A stretch of 64,000 nucleotides of DNA from Haplomitrium mnioides (taxonomy: Eukaryota; Marchantiophyta; Haplomitriopsida; Calobryales). The notes beneath the pieces are model-generated. The model was given only the letters and a program-made list of their open reading frames with translations. It ran no database searches and was not told the DNA's origin. Below are positions 22,201 through 33,439 of the stretch, piece by piece (position 1 is the first letter of the stretch; each line of letters opens with the position of its first letter). The stretch is taken from assembly GCA_049999725.1 (NCBI GenBank), contig JBNGIS010034952.1, forward strand, positions 46,390 through 110,389. The letters are read 5' to 3'. The position numbers and the translations under genes were made by a program.

Positions 22201-23596
22201 GTGGAACATATATCTGATGACGTTGATAGAGAATACCATCCCAAATAGAAAAGGTATGATACTCACTATCTTGAACCGCCAAATGTGCTCTAACAAGAGT
22301 AAAGAAGGCGTCTTCTTGTAGCTTTTGTTGAAAGCCGCCACTGGTTGGTTCATCAAGATGTAATATACTAGCATTTGCTATCTCTAGTGTATTTATTCGA
22401 TGATCCAGTCTTCGAGACAATGCATCAAGAATAGTGTGGAACCTTTCCGACTTGTACTCCAACTTGAAATCAAAGAGTTGTAGTATATCCTCCCATCAAT
22501 GATGATGACTTGTCATATTTTCCAAGTAGATTGCTTGAAGCAATGGCTTGTGGTCTGTGCGCATAAGTACAGGTTTTCCCAAAAGATAGTGTCTCCACAC
22601 TTTGGTAGTATAAACCATTGCTAATTGCTCTCGATCTCTTGTAGAATAATTTCTCTCCGCCGTATTCAATCGGCGTGACATGAAGGCAATTGGATGAAGT
22701 CCATCCTCAAGCTCTTGCTGTAAAACCACTCCAATAGCAAAATTGGAAGCATCAAAATCAACTATAGAGTGCCTCTTTGGATCATATGGTTGTAGAATTA
22801 GACAAGATGTCACCGCATCCTTGAGTTGTTGAAATGCCACTTGCTCCTTAGTCGTCCATTTGAGCTTTGCATCTTTCCCTAGTAAATCCGTAAGCGGTGC
22901 AGCAATATAAGTATAATGATGAATGTATCTTTGATAAAAACTTGCTAATCCATTAAAATCTCGAACATCTTTTGCATTATTCGGTATTGGCCACTTTGCA
23001 ATAGCTTTAATTTTCTCTTCCTCCATCTTGATGCCATCCGCAAACACTTTATGCCTTAGATAAGTCACCTCTTGCTTCCAAAACTCACACATAGACTTCT
23101 TGCAATAAAACTTGCAATTGCATAGTCGTTGTAGTACCTCCTTGAGATGAGCATGATGCTCAACTTCACTTTTACTAAAGATAAGCATATCGTCCAAAAA
23201 TACCAACATTGGCTTATCCAATAACCCATCAAAAGCGCGATGCATTTGATCCATGAATATCGTCGGAGTATTAGTAAAACCAAATGTAAGAATCTTCCAC
23301 TCAAAATCCCCATACCTTGTGCAAAATGTTGTCTTTGATATATCACTTAGCTTGATTGGAATTTTCCAATAGCTACTTCGAAGATCCAACTTAGAAAATA
23401 ATCATACACCACTCAATTGATCCAACAAATCATTAATATGAGGTAGAGGATATGCATTCTTCACTGTTTGATTATTCAATCCTCGATAATCTGTACAAAG
23501 ACGAAATCCACCATCTTTCTTTGGTACAAAGAATACTGGAGCTCTCCAAGGAGAAGTATTGTGTTGAATGAAATTCTTCTTAAGAAGATCCGTCAA
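22201..23596 (-). pseudogene. G4 reverse transcriptase and RNase H (long open frames)
   Basis: Minus strand. Frame 23402-23596 holds [20 protein letters not shown] and [18 protein letters not shown]. Frame 22496-23389 (297 residues) holds LRSSYWKIPI, FCTRYGDFEWKILTFGFTN, the catalytic VFLDDMLIFS (LDD in the YxDD position), KWPIPNNAKDVRDFNGL, then RNase H DFDASNFAIG and RTDHKPL. A single frame break near 23400 separates the two. Most intact RT in the window. Confidence 0.95.
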
Positions 23597-23599
23597 TGT

Positions 23600-24470
23600 C
23601 TTTCAAAGTTCTTCTAATTCTTGTGGTGATAGCCAATATATAGGTCGATTATAAGGAGTGCTTCCCAATATCAACTGAATTGGAAAAGACATTCCTCGAT
23701 CGTCTAGTAACCATTTTGGAAAATCCTCCAGAAACACATCCGCAAACTCTTTCAAAATATCATCTATTATTAAGATAGGCACGCATTTCCCCCCTCCTTA
23801 CTCAAGTCCATGATGGGTTTAATCCAAACAACAAAGACATGCAACTCTTGATGTACTGAACTAACATGCTGAATTGGTTTAGGCTTCTTCACCAATGGTG
23901 TCGAACACCCTAAAAAGAAATTTCTTACCTTGTAATGTAACTTGAATTTGTCGTTTTCCCCAATCAAATTGAGCGGACCTTTCTTCAAGCCAAGGCAATC
24001 CTAAAATGATGTCATATTGTACAGGTGCAATAACAAATTGCATAGATTATGTATACTCTTTTTCCAATCCTTAAAAGGAATGGCTTTTGAGAGCAAAACA
24101 CGTTATGCTTTTGGCCATCAGCCATAGTCACAACACTTCCTTTGAGAGGCCTATATTTTGCTTTGATTATCTTAGCAAAACGTAGTGACATAAATTTTTC
24201 AGAACTCCCACTATCGACCAACATTCTACAAGAGTGCTCTTCAATCATACTATCAAGATGGAACAAGGTACCTCGAATTCTTGTCAGAATTTTAATTCCA
24301 TTAGAGCTTGCAAGGGTTTGAGAACGTTGTTCAAATGGTTGAGGACGAGATCTAACTTCTGTAGCCGTGAATGATGAGTCATGCCGCTCCGCCATGCACA
24401 TTGCTTCTTCTAATTGAGTAGGCTATCTTATAGTAACTTCTATTCTTGTGTGAGGCTTCAGTCATCGAAC
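23600..24470 (-). pseudogene. G4 protease
   Basis: Minus strand. Frame 24012-24401 reads RIRGTLFHLDSMIEEHSC, then RMLVDSGSSEKFMSLRFA with the aspartic protease DSG triad, and VTMADGQKHNVF. The remaining linker to RT is in broken frames. No CCHC knuckle can be seen between gag and protease, unlike G5 and G6. Confidence 0.85.
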
Positions 24471-24990
24471 AAAGTCGTCTAGTGCTTCTTCTTCTCTTAT
24501 ATCAGGAATTTGCATAATTGTATCCTAAAAATGTGTCACATAACTTCTAACTGTACCAAGTTGCTTCAATTCGGCCAATCAATCTCTTGCTACTTTTGAA
24601 GCATTTACAATCCTAAATCTTGAAATCACTCCTTCTTTGAACTCATACCAAGAAACAATAGGAGCAACAAATCCACATTGTGCTTGTTCTATTTGATATC
24701 TCCACCAAGTCTTTGCAACTCCTTCTAATTGGCTTGCCGCAAATAGAATTCGCCGAATATTCTCTCTAATGTTTGTAGCTTCAAAATATTGTTCACAATC
24801 GAAAATGAAGTTCTTACAAGCGCCACAAGTCACCTTTCCATCATATACTTTTGGCATTAGAAATCGCCCATAACTTTCTTCTTATTGAAACATTGCTCTT
24901 TCTTTTATTCCCACTTCCAAAAAGCGTGAAAGATGTTCAAGTCGTTGTTTCATTGCTTGAACCACCTCTTCTTAACTCTCCATGTAGCTC
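24471..24990 (-). pseudogene. G4 gag
   Basis: Minus strand. MPKVYDGK at 24857, FIFDCEQYFEATNIRENIR, LEGVAKTWWRYQIEQ, then VNASKVARDRLAELKQLG over a stop near 24580: the retrotransposon gag core. Upstream of 24857 a leader with QAMKQRLEHLSRFLEV-like sequence runs to the primer site. Confidence 0.85.
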
Positions 24991-25008
24991 ATACCAAAAC
25001 GAATCGTA

Positions 25009-25020
25009 GCTCTGATACCA
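25009..25020 (-). other. G4 primer-binding site, initiator-Met tRNA
   Basis: TGGTATCAGAGC on the minus strand, one base inside the 5' LTR. Confidence 0.95.
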
Positions 25021-25021
25021 A

Positions 25022-25441
25022 TGTAAAAGAATCTCAAGGACCAAACCCAAATGAGTAAGAACTCATGGTGAACTCTAATAGAAACAACTCAAGGTCCAAG
25101 CTAAGACCAAGAGTGCAAGCAAAAGCCAATCAACCAAAGAACCCAAGTGATTCGAGAGGAGCTCCAAAATGAGGAGTGGGGCTAAGAAGCCCTTCTATTT
25201 ATACAGGAGAAGAGGGTGTCATCCCTCTTTCTTCACTTACAAGTCACTTCTAATTTCAGCCCTAAAGTTGACTCTCTACCAAAAGTGACTTCGAATGCAA
25301 GTAACATAAAAGTGACACTCCACCAAAAGTGACTTCAAAAGCAAGTAATCCAATCTTAACCCTAAAAGTGACTCACTACCACTTCCTTCACTCCTCTCTA
25401 TTTTCTTATAAATAGCACAACCTTATACTTGTACTATTACA
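25022..25441 (-). mobile_element. G4 5' LTR
   Basis: 420 bp, TGTAAAAGAATC to GTACTATTACA. On the minus strand TTATAAGAAAATAGAGAGG, about 20-40 bp in from the LTR start, is the promoter-like segment common to all LTRs of this family here. Confidence 0.95.
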
Positions 25442-25446
25442 GCATG

Positions 25447-25625
25447 AACGCAACGTTACATTTGCTTGCCTTAAAATTTGTGTAAATATAAGGGTCCGTG
25501 AATCATGCTCCATTCTATATGCTAAATACTAGAATATCACTTTCAAAGTAAGGCCTTATGCCATACTCATGATAACATCCATTAATAAATCTCTTAGCTG
25601 ATTGAACTAGCTAGCTAAACTAACA
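25447..25625 (-). mobile_element. Ty1/copia 5' LTR, right part
   Basis: Continues the LTR from 20500 after G4. Shares CATTAATAAATCTCTTAGCT with 6540-6560. It ends AAACTAACA, the expected inverted TGTTAGTTT start of a minus-strand LTR. Confidence 0.6.
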
Positions 25626-28060
25626 ATGTGTTAGTGTTTTTATTTACAAAAGCAAAGATGTATTTAAAACATAGTTGACTTACTTGTTGATCAATTCCAA
25701 GAGTATTCAAAAATACTCTTACTGAATATCTAAAGCAAAGATACATTTCCAACACTGCTAACTTACTTGTCGTTGATTAATTCAAAGAGTATTCAAAAGT
25801 ACTCTTATCAAATAATCAAATGCAAAGATACATTTCCAACCTAGCTAACTTACTTGTTGATCAATTCCAAGAGTATTCAAAAGTACTCTTGTTGAAGAAC
25901 CAAGTTTTCGTATTGATTGATTCCAAAATACTCTTGTTAAAACTAGCCTTTCGTGTTGATTAATTCCAAAATACTCATGTTAAGAACCAACTTTTCGTGT
26001 TGATTGATTCCAAAATACTCTTGTTAAGAACCAACTTTTCACGTTGATTGATTCCAAAATACTCTTGTTAAGAACCAACTTTGTTGATTGATTCCAAAAT
26101 ACTCTTGTTAAGAACCAACTTTCCTCGTTGATTGATTCCAAAATACTCTTGTTAAAAACCAACTTTCCTCGTTGGTTGAATCAAAATACTCTTGTTAGGA
26201 GTCAACTTTACGTAATGATAGATTCCAGAGTACTCTTGTTGAAGAGTTGAATTCCACGTTAATCAATTCTAAGATTATTCCAAACACTTTTGTTGAAGAA
26301 CTAGCTTTCTCTATTAATCAATTCCAAAGTTCTTTTGGTGAGGAGCTAACTTCCATATTGATCATATCTAAAATTATTCCAAGATATTATTTTTGACAAA
26401 TCAGCTTTGGATATCCATTTGATCAACTTTTAAGTACAGATGTTGAAGAACTGAGTCTCTAAACATCTCTTTGATCAATTCTAAAGTACAGATGTTGAAG
26501 AGCTGAGCCTCTAGACATCCTTTTGATCAATTCTAAAGTACATATGTTAAAGAATTGAGTCACTCGACATCTTTTTGATCAATTCTAAAGTATAGATGTT
26601 GAAGAACTGAGTCTTTAAACATCTTTTTGATCAATTCTAAAGTACAGATGTTGAAGAACTGAGTCACTCGACATCTTTTTGATCAATTCTGAAGTACAGA
26701 TGTTGAAGAACTAAGTCCATCAACATCTATTTGATCAATTCTAAAATATAGATGTTGAAGAACTGAGTCAATCAACATCCATTTGATCAACTCTAAAGTA
26801 CAGATGTTGAAGAATTGAGTCTCTACACATCTCTTTGATCAATTCTAAAGTGCATATGTTGAAGAACTAAGTCTCTAGACATCCATTTGATCAATTCTAA
26901 AGTACAGATGTTGAAGAATGAGTCTCTAGACATCACTTTGATCAATTCTAAAGTACAGATGTTGAAGAACTAAGTCACTCGACATCTTTTGGATCAGTTC
27001 TAAACTATAGATGTTGAAGAATTGAATACTTAGACATCTTTTTGATCAATTCTAAAGTGCAGATGTTGAAGAACTAAATCCCTAGACATCATTTTGATGA
27101 ATATTAAGTATAGATGTTGAAGAACCGAGTCACTCGACATCTTTTAGATCAGTTCTAAAGTATAGATATTGAAGAACTAAGTCCCTCGACATCCCTTGAT
27201 CAATTCTAAAATACAGATGTTGAAGAACTGAATCCCTCAACATCCATTTAATCAACTCTAAAGTACAAATGTTGAAGAACTTAGTCTCTACACATCTCTT
27301 TGATCAATTCTAAAGTGTAGATGTTGAAGAACTAAGTCTCTAGACATCACTTTCATCAATTCTAAAGTACAAATGTTGAAGAATTGAGTCATTCGACATC
27401 TTTTTGATCAAATCTAAAGTAAAGATGTTGAAGAACTAAGTCTCTAGACATCCCTTTGATCAATTCTAAAGTACATATGTTGAAGAACTGAATTACTTGA
27501 CATCACTTTTGATCGGTTCAAAAGTATAGATGTTGAAGAACTGAGACTTTAGACATCTTTTTGATCAATTTTAACATACAGATGTTGAAGAACTTGAGTC
27601 TCTAAACATCTTTTTGATCAATTCTAAAGTATAGATGTTGAAGAAATGAGTCACTAGACATCATTTTGATCAATTCTAAAGTACAAATATTGAAGAATAA
27701 GGCCCTTGACATCATAATGATCAATTCTAAATGTTGAAGAAATAAGTCCATCAACATCACGTTGATCAATTCTAAATGTTTCATAAATGAGTCCCTCCAC
27801 ATACTTTTGATCAATTCTAAAGTACAGATGTTGAAGAACTGAGTCCCTTGACATCATTTTGATCAATTCTAAAATACAGATGTTGAAGAACTTAGTCCCT
27901 TGATCATCTATTTGAAGAACTGAGTCCATTCCAGACGACTAGCGTTGAAGAACTGAATTTCCCTTGACCAATTCCAAAGTACTGCTGTTGAAAAGCTGAC
28001 TTCCCTTGATCGATTTTAAAAGACTAGAGTTGAAGAACTGAATTCCCATGTATCAATTAC
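25626..28060. repeat. Tandem minisatellite, right part: 44-bp and 52-bp unit blocks
   Basis: Three zones. 25626-25920: long irregular units. 25921-26390: 44-bp units starting TTCCAAAATACTCTTGTTAA (25921, 25964, 26008, 26052, 26092, 26136). 26400-27960: about 28 units of 52 bp built from GATCAATTCTAAAGTACAG then ATGTTGAAGAACTGAGT (starts at 26473, 26525, 26577, 26629 ...). All share a GATCAATTC plus TTGAAGAACTGA core with the left part at 4780-5826. Neither 44 nor 52 is a multiple of three. Confidence 0.9.
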
Positions 28061-29795
28061 AAAGAACTAGTGTTCAAAAACTCTATGGCAAGCTTGCTTA
28101 ACCTGAGGAAGGGCAATTGCTCCGACACCATCATGGAAAACAAAAACGCATGCAGAGCAGCATTTCCCCATAAATTCCCAAGGGATCGGACGTGTTATGA
28201 TACACGCAGATACGCTCACAACCACAAGTGCAACAGAAACCGACTAAGATGTTGAATCATCTGAAACAGCTCAAACCAGCGGACTTTCTCGATTTTCAGT
28301 CTTTGCTAACTTATATTATTCCCAAACGGAAGATTCCCACATCTCGTCCAGCACGTTCTCTGCGTATTGTAACTGTCGACATCTCCTGTCCCGAGTCCAC
28401 AAGACAAATTTCAATCTGTTTGCAGTGAACACTTTCCATAATTCAAATTACCCAAACTGCAACGTTTTTGGTTTACACATGGCACTGTTTTTTATTGTCA
28501 GTCTAGTTATGACCGGACGATCCTTCCAAAATGTCCAAAGACCGAATTCATATTGCCCAAGCCACAGCGCTGCTACGTGTCTTGCGGATGTGCGAAAGGT
28601 TGATGGGTTAATCTTTTGAAACGACATTCCTATAATGCTTCTCGCCCATTCCATGTCTGGGGGATCGATGAAAAGACCGCCTTTGATTTTACCAATCAAA
28701 GAGACAAAATAAGAAATTGCTTCCTCCGTTATTACTTCAACGAATGCAGACGCAGATTCCATCATTCCTTCCCGTACATCTAACTGAGTTTTGCTTAGGT
28801 TTGACTCGGTTACCTCTTGTTCATTCAAGATCGTTCTATCCTTAAGCCTTCTACTTTCATATCCCTTCCAAAGAAAATAACACACAACCGAATTTGAAAA
28901 AGAGGCATCCCGAGACGTTCAAGCAAAAAACAAGTTTAGCAAAGTCCGGGTCTTCATGATTCCCGGACGTGCTCAGCTCGCATGGTGTACCTGAGCTGAA
29001 AATCTTGTCCAAAAGGACAAATGTTCTCTAACTTCTTCAGAGCCTGAAGTTAACTCAGGACATATCTCGGAATCTTCTTTTCTCTCTCAACCTTGTTAGG
29101 TCTACACCAAGTGAAGTGGACTCAATGCCGTAACCAGCAGGGCTGTGTGATGCATTGAGCACACAGGCTTTCAAATTGGCAGATTCCTTCTGGATTTCGA
29201 GGATGGGTTACCCAAATAACCAAAATCAAAAACCCAGGGCTCCACCTAGTCAACATCACAATCTTTAGACTAGACAATTTATCATTTCTTGCTTTATATT
29301 GGCCTTGACTATCCACAGAAGTTGGGCCTTTGATTTGCTGCACTTCAAGCTTGTAGTGTGCTACCCCAATCTTACACTAACACCATCCATTGGTTCCTTG
29401 TGTATTTGCCACGGTAGACACTTGTGCACAAAATTATGATACTGTTGCAAGATTATGATACTACAAGATGTATTTACAGAGTCTACAACCAAATCATAAA
29501 TATCCATACAGCCAGCTGCATTTCCAAAACACTTTTCAGCAGAAATGGATCAGGAAAGCCTAATACAAAACGTATCTCACCTGCAGAGACACAGTATTTT
29601 CTGCATTAGAGGTTTAAAAGATTGAACTTTTTAAGTTCAGATGGACGCTTTCCATACTTCCATGTGTCGCATGTAAATCAAGATTTCTTGCTTCAGCAGT
29701 GTTAAATTGTAGCACAATCAAACATAATAGTGGTTCATATTCAGAATGATGTCTACAACAAGTTTCAATGAGGCCATGGAGTAGACAGAGAAATC
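28061..29795. other. Low-copy-looking DNA between minisatellite and AIM24-family gene
   Basis: Base composition is more balanced than in the surrounding repeats and no element ends are visible. It includes the 3' flank of the AIM24 gene. One minus-strand frame, 28448-28885 (145 codons), is listed separately; nothing else recognised. Confidence 0.5.
28448..28885 (-). CDS. Hypothetical 145-codon open frame, unrecognised
   Basis: Open from an ATG at 28885 to a stop at 28448. Residue usage looks protein-like, with stretches such as EEAISYFVSLIGKIKGGLF and ARHVAALWLGQYEFGLWTFW, mixed acidic and basic residues and no repeats. I do not recognise a family. It could be an exon of a gene, a decayed gene or chance. 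It lies about 900 bp beyond the 3' end of the AIM24 gene, on the same strand. Confidence 0.25.
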   Translation of the reverse strand: MCYFLWKGYESRRLKDRTILNEQEVTESNLSKTQLDVREGMMESASAFVEVITEEAISYFVSLIGKIKGGLFIDPPDMEWARSIIGMSFQKINPSTFRTSARHVAALWLGQYEFGLWTFWKDRPVITRLTIKNSAMCKPKTLQFG

Positions 29796-32700
29796 TCACC
29801 TTCCTTGTTCAGAAAGAATCACTGATGATAGAATCATCACATATGCCAGGAAAAAAAAAAAGGCGACTTGAAAGAAAAATCGGGGATTGTCCCGTAGTTG
29901 TGTTGTATTAACTGCCCTGTATGAGCAAAACAGACAGAACTGATCAGTACAAGAGCAAAGACTATCCTGGAGAGCAATTTTAAAGACAACTCCCTATCAA
30001 CCAAAAATATGTATTACACCTCAAATAACAGCCTAATTGTAGCATTTTATTACCTCACTAATCTCTGAGCTAGACGTAGGAAGGGTAGGCTTTGAACAAA
30101 AACAACTCCAGGGCCTGTAAGATGGGCATATACCGGGATCTCGACCTGCCCAGACAGTAGTCAGGGGAACATCAGTACAGGAAGTATGGTCAGAGGCAAT
30201 CTCTCAAACAACACAGTTACAGTACGAAAATTCAAATATACTGGGAACTTCAAAGGTACTGCTTACCCCGAACAATGCTCCTTTAAAAGAAGCATCAGAC
30301 TTGAGCTCAAAAGTCACACTACTAGTCATACCCACAACACAAGCAGCATCGACAACCACCAACTCTCCTTGTGCTAGATTCTTCTGGACAACTGAAAATC
30401 ATGAAAAGTAGCAATAAGGAGTAGACCATGCTTAACAAAGAACAATACACTATAAATTATTGCTCAACTTCCCAACATGCAGCCCTAATTATTTCACTGA
30501 TGTACCCACATGTTTGTTCTCAAAACAACCTACAAAGTACCCCATCACATGTTATTAGAACTTGGAGAAGCATTTGGAGAAGTAACAGCAAGAAGCTCTT
30601 GAGACATGAATCCATTCTTTCCAAATTCACTGAACATTATGATTAGGAAGCATAAAGTTAAATGGCGTACGGGACCCGCCAGCTGCGACGAAGGCAAGGC
30701 CTCTTCCAACAAATTTTTGCATTAACAATCCCTGCAGTAAGAGACTACACATCAGAGTAAGAAGACAAGCATGTTAAAGTTTGAATGCCACAAAGGATTA
30801 CACTATATACGGCCAAAAAGGGTGTTTTGAAATTTCATGGGCAACTTGCTGCCAATAGTAAATATGTTCCAATTCCTGGAACACAGCTCACCTCTCCAAA
30901 CATCCCGGCCCTTGCCCTCCTCATAACACTTGGAGTGACAGTGACATCATTGATAGAGCACAAGAAGCAATCACGCTGTAGAGCACCCAAACACATCATG
31001 GACTGTGACCGTTGACAGTCACTTCTTACATATCTCAATGAAAAAGCTGAGCATTCATAGGATTCCAGCAAAACATAATCACTAAAATTATAGAGGCCGA
31101 GGCTGAATCTTGCATTTCTCAAAAGTAGGGATTCTTATCATAAGTGCAGCAAGGGCAACTACCTGGCAAATGAACTCTCCACCAAACACAGCAAGGTCAA
31201 CCTGTGAGACAAGATTTTACAAGAATTTGGATATCAGAAGCATAATTTTGGCATGTATCCTTGACCAGTAAAACCATCAAAAGGAAAAGCAGAGGGACAC
31301 AGGGAGGAAAAAAATTCATGAATAGTATTTTGTCATCAGTTACATGAATAGTGGACATGGCCAGCTGCTCAATACTTACCAAAAGGAATAAATATACCAT
31401 GCCCAAGCACGCATCCATGTACTCCAGTAAAAAGTAAAGTCTTCAAAATGGGTCTGAAGGTCTAAACATCCATTTTCCGACTGATGCAAAATAATGAGGG
31501 ATTTCAATACTGAGATCAAGCAGCAGTTGCAATCATGCAAAGCACCAGACTTTGAGAAGTTCTAACAATACCGGAAGTATCCTCGCAAGTGAGGGAGCCG
31601 CAACACCAATATATCCATCTTGCAACCCGGAATTCAAAAACCTATACCACCAGTTGGTAAACAAATGCGAGAACATCACACATTTGTCATAACTAAACTC
31701 GCAGATCATAAAAAGCGACATTATGGGCGAGCGGTGGCTTGCAGGTAACACAATGCGCTCTTCCTTATGCCTAATCCCAGTAACATGAACAAGAAGTTGG
31801 AAGAACATAATCCTCAAGTGAACACGTGACTGTTTCTTACGTATTCACTACATTATTTTTCCCAAAAAACCATTGCCAAACGAGACCTCCGAAGTTTTCA
31901 GCTGGCAATGCCGTCTCCATACGGATAGACTCAGACATGTAGCAAATTGATCCTGTTACATAAAAGCAAAATCAGATACAAACTGGGTGAGCTTGTTCAA
32001 AACTCATATTGCCGGCCCTCACATTGCGGTCCTGGATTTAATGCACGTCGAGTTTACTCAAAAGCAATAGCAATTCAGGGGCTCGCTATATCCTACAATC
32101 CGGACAAGCTGGAAAAGGATACACTTACCTTGCTTCACAACGATTTTTTCTTGAGGCTTCAACATAACCTACACCCCAAACAAATACGAAATGTGACAGA
32201 TGCGGACATTGGTGAGGGCATTAGGCTCCTTAAAACTACCATACAGGAAGAAACTAAATACACGGTTGAAACTGTCCGTCTGCGTAATATAGTGGGGGAA
32301 TCTCAAACTTGAGTAACTGTGGCACAGGTGTACGAAATGGTTTTGAGGTGGTCGGAGGAAACTCTGGGCTGCAGAAAGTTCTCAGCAAAACAACATGAAT
32401 TCCAACTTAGGTTTAAAGGTTATGCCAACAATCTAGTGTGATAATTGGCATTCCAGATGGATGAATCCTTGAAGATTCGAAGGCAACTTGTTGTGCAACT
32501 TTAAACAACTGTGCAAACCAAGTATTGACCTCCAATGAGGTATGAGCGCAGACTCAGCGGCAATAGCAGGTGTTCACATTGATCTGCCTGCCTCAGTCAA
32601 ATCGAAACGATTTGTGTCGCCGAATCTCTCCACTATTTTCATCCCTCGAAAACTAGGCATCGACGTTAGCCCAGTTGACTTGTAGAGAATGTGCTAAATG

Positions 32701-32904
32701 TAAATTCTAAGGCTCATGGCAACACCATGTTGGCCTGTATCGTCAGGAAAACAGATAGATCCAATGACTTCATGAATGTACAGCACCTGAAGTACTTGCG
32801 CTTCACCTCCCAGAATCTGAAACGGCGTCAAAACTGCTTGCGGACTCTGAAAACGCAAACGCATCCACTAGTCAAGACAACCAACAAATTGGACATCATC
32901 ACAA

Positions 32905-32948
<44 letters not shown>

Positions 32949-33055
32949 CTGAGCGACAAAATTACGACTCAGAAACCGAAATGGTGAGGCAAAAACAACC
33001 AACGAACCTGATAGACATACGGTTGGAACGGGGTTGATAGCACGGGGGCAGCCAT
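29796..33055 (-). CDS. AIM24-family protein (11 exons, apparently intact)
   Basis: Minus strand. Coding exons: 33008-33055, 32787-32846, 32129-32168, 31841-31952, 31572-31641, 31163-31201, 30892-30975, 30671-30731, 30267-30391, 30054-30145, 29796-29916. All introns are GT-AG and the phases agree, giving 852 nt and 283 residues, the usual length of plant AIM24 proteins. It starts MAAPVLSTPFQPYVYQ, then LTPFQILGGEAQVLQ, DGYIGVAAPSLARILP, VDLAVFGGEFICQ, RDCFLCSINDVTV, GRGLAFVAAGGS, GELVVVDAACVV, LTGPGVVFVQSLPF, and a C-terminal hydrophobic helix FFFFLAYVMILSSVIL followed by SEQGR. AIM24 proteins form a beta-barrel trimer-like fold; in yeast the protein acts in mitochondrial inner-membrane organisation, and plant members are poorly studied. 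No defect found. It is the only clearly functional host gene in the window. Confidence 0.95.
32907..32949. repeat. (CT)n(GT)n microsatellite in AIM24 intron 1
   Basis: About 15 CT units followed by GT units within the first intron (32847-33007). Confidence 0.95.
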
Positions 33056-33155
33056 TCTGGTGTGAACGATTGCCGACGCATAGCATGACGTACAAATGCC
33101 AATTCCCAGTCCACAGCAAGCACACCCAATCTTCACTGTTCACATTCGAATCATC

Positions 33156-33171
33156 TCTCTATTTATCTCTC
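33156..33171 (-). promoter_or_regulatory. Possible TATA box of the AIM24-family gene
   Basis: AGAGATAAATAGAGAG on the minus strand, about 105 bp upstream of the ATG, in a CT/GA-rich stretch. It is the only TATA-like site near the start. Confidence 0.35.
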
Positions 33172-33439
33172 TTGTGCTCAGCAAGAGAGGACAAACCAAT
33201 GCGCAATTGCATCATGGGAAGTCCATAACTCACATGTTCTTGTTTCGAGCACCAGTAATAGCCTTAGCTTTAAACGTCTAAGTTCCGACCTATGTACTTC
33301 TACTCTCGACTTGAACTCAATGGAGCCAAAGTTTTTTTTTGGCTTGTTATTATGCATTGTGATTTTTTATTAGCAAGCTAATGGCTTTTACAAATTAAAC
33401 AAAGAATAAGAGCCCTAGTAATGAAAGGCTCTAAAACAT
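33172..33439. other. Upstream flank of the AIM24-family gene
   Basis: No gene. An AT-rich transition from low-copy DNA into chromovirus debris near 33440. Confidence 0.4.

Larger units (their letters stand above)
20496..25446 (-). mobile_element. Full-length Ty3/gypsy chromovirus G4 (TSD GCATG)
   Basis: LTR-bounded element 20501-25441 (4941 bp) flanked by GCATG at 20496-20500 and 25442-25446. LTRs 20501-20860 and 25022-25441, both TG...CA; primer site 25009-25020; polypurine tract GAAGGCGGGGATTA at 20861-20874. Gene order on the minus strand: gag, protease, RT, RNase H, integrase, chromodomain. Several stops remain, so it cannot move on its own. The homologous uninterrupted site is in the other copia LTR, near 6414. 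Confidence 0.95.

Noticed and set aside
5827-25625. A 5-bp target duplication for the copia element
   Set aside because: CATAT on the left and ATGTG on the right do not match; the borders are only approximate.
27602-27929. Two minus-strand frames with repeated LYFRIDQ
   Set aside because: Translation of the 52-bp minisatellite; the unit is not a multiple of three and frames shift between units.
26400-27960. CRISPR-like array
   Set aside because: Units are contiguous with no unique spacers, and this is eukaryotic DNA.
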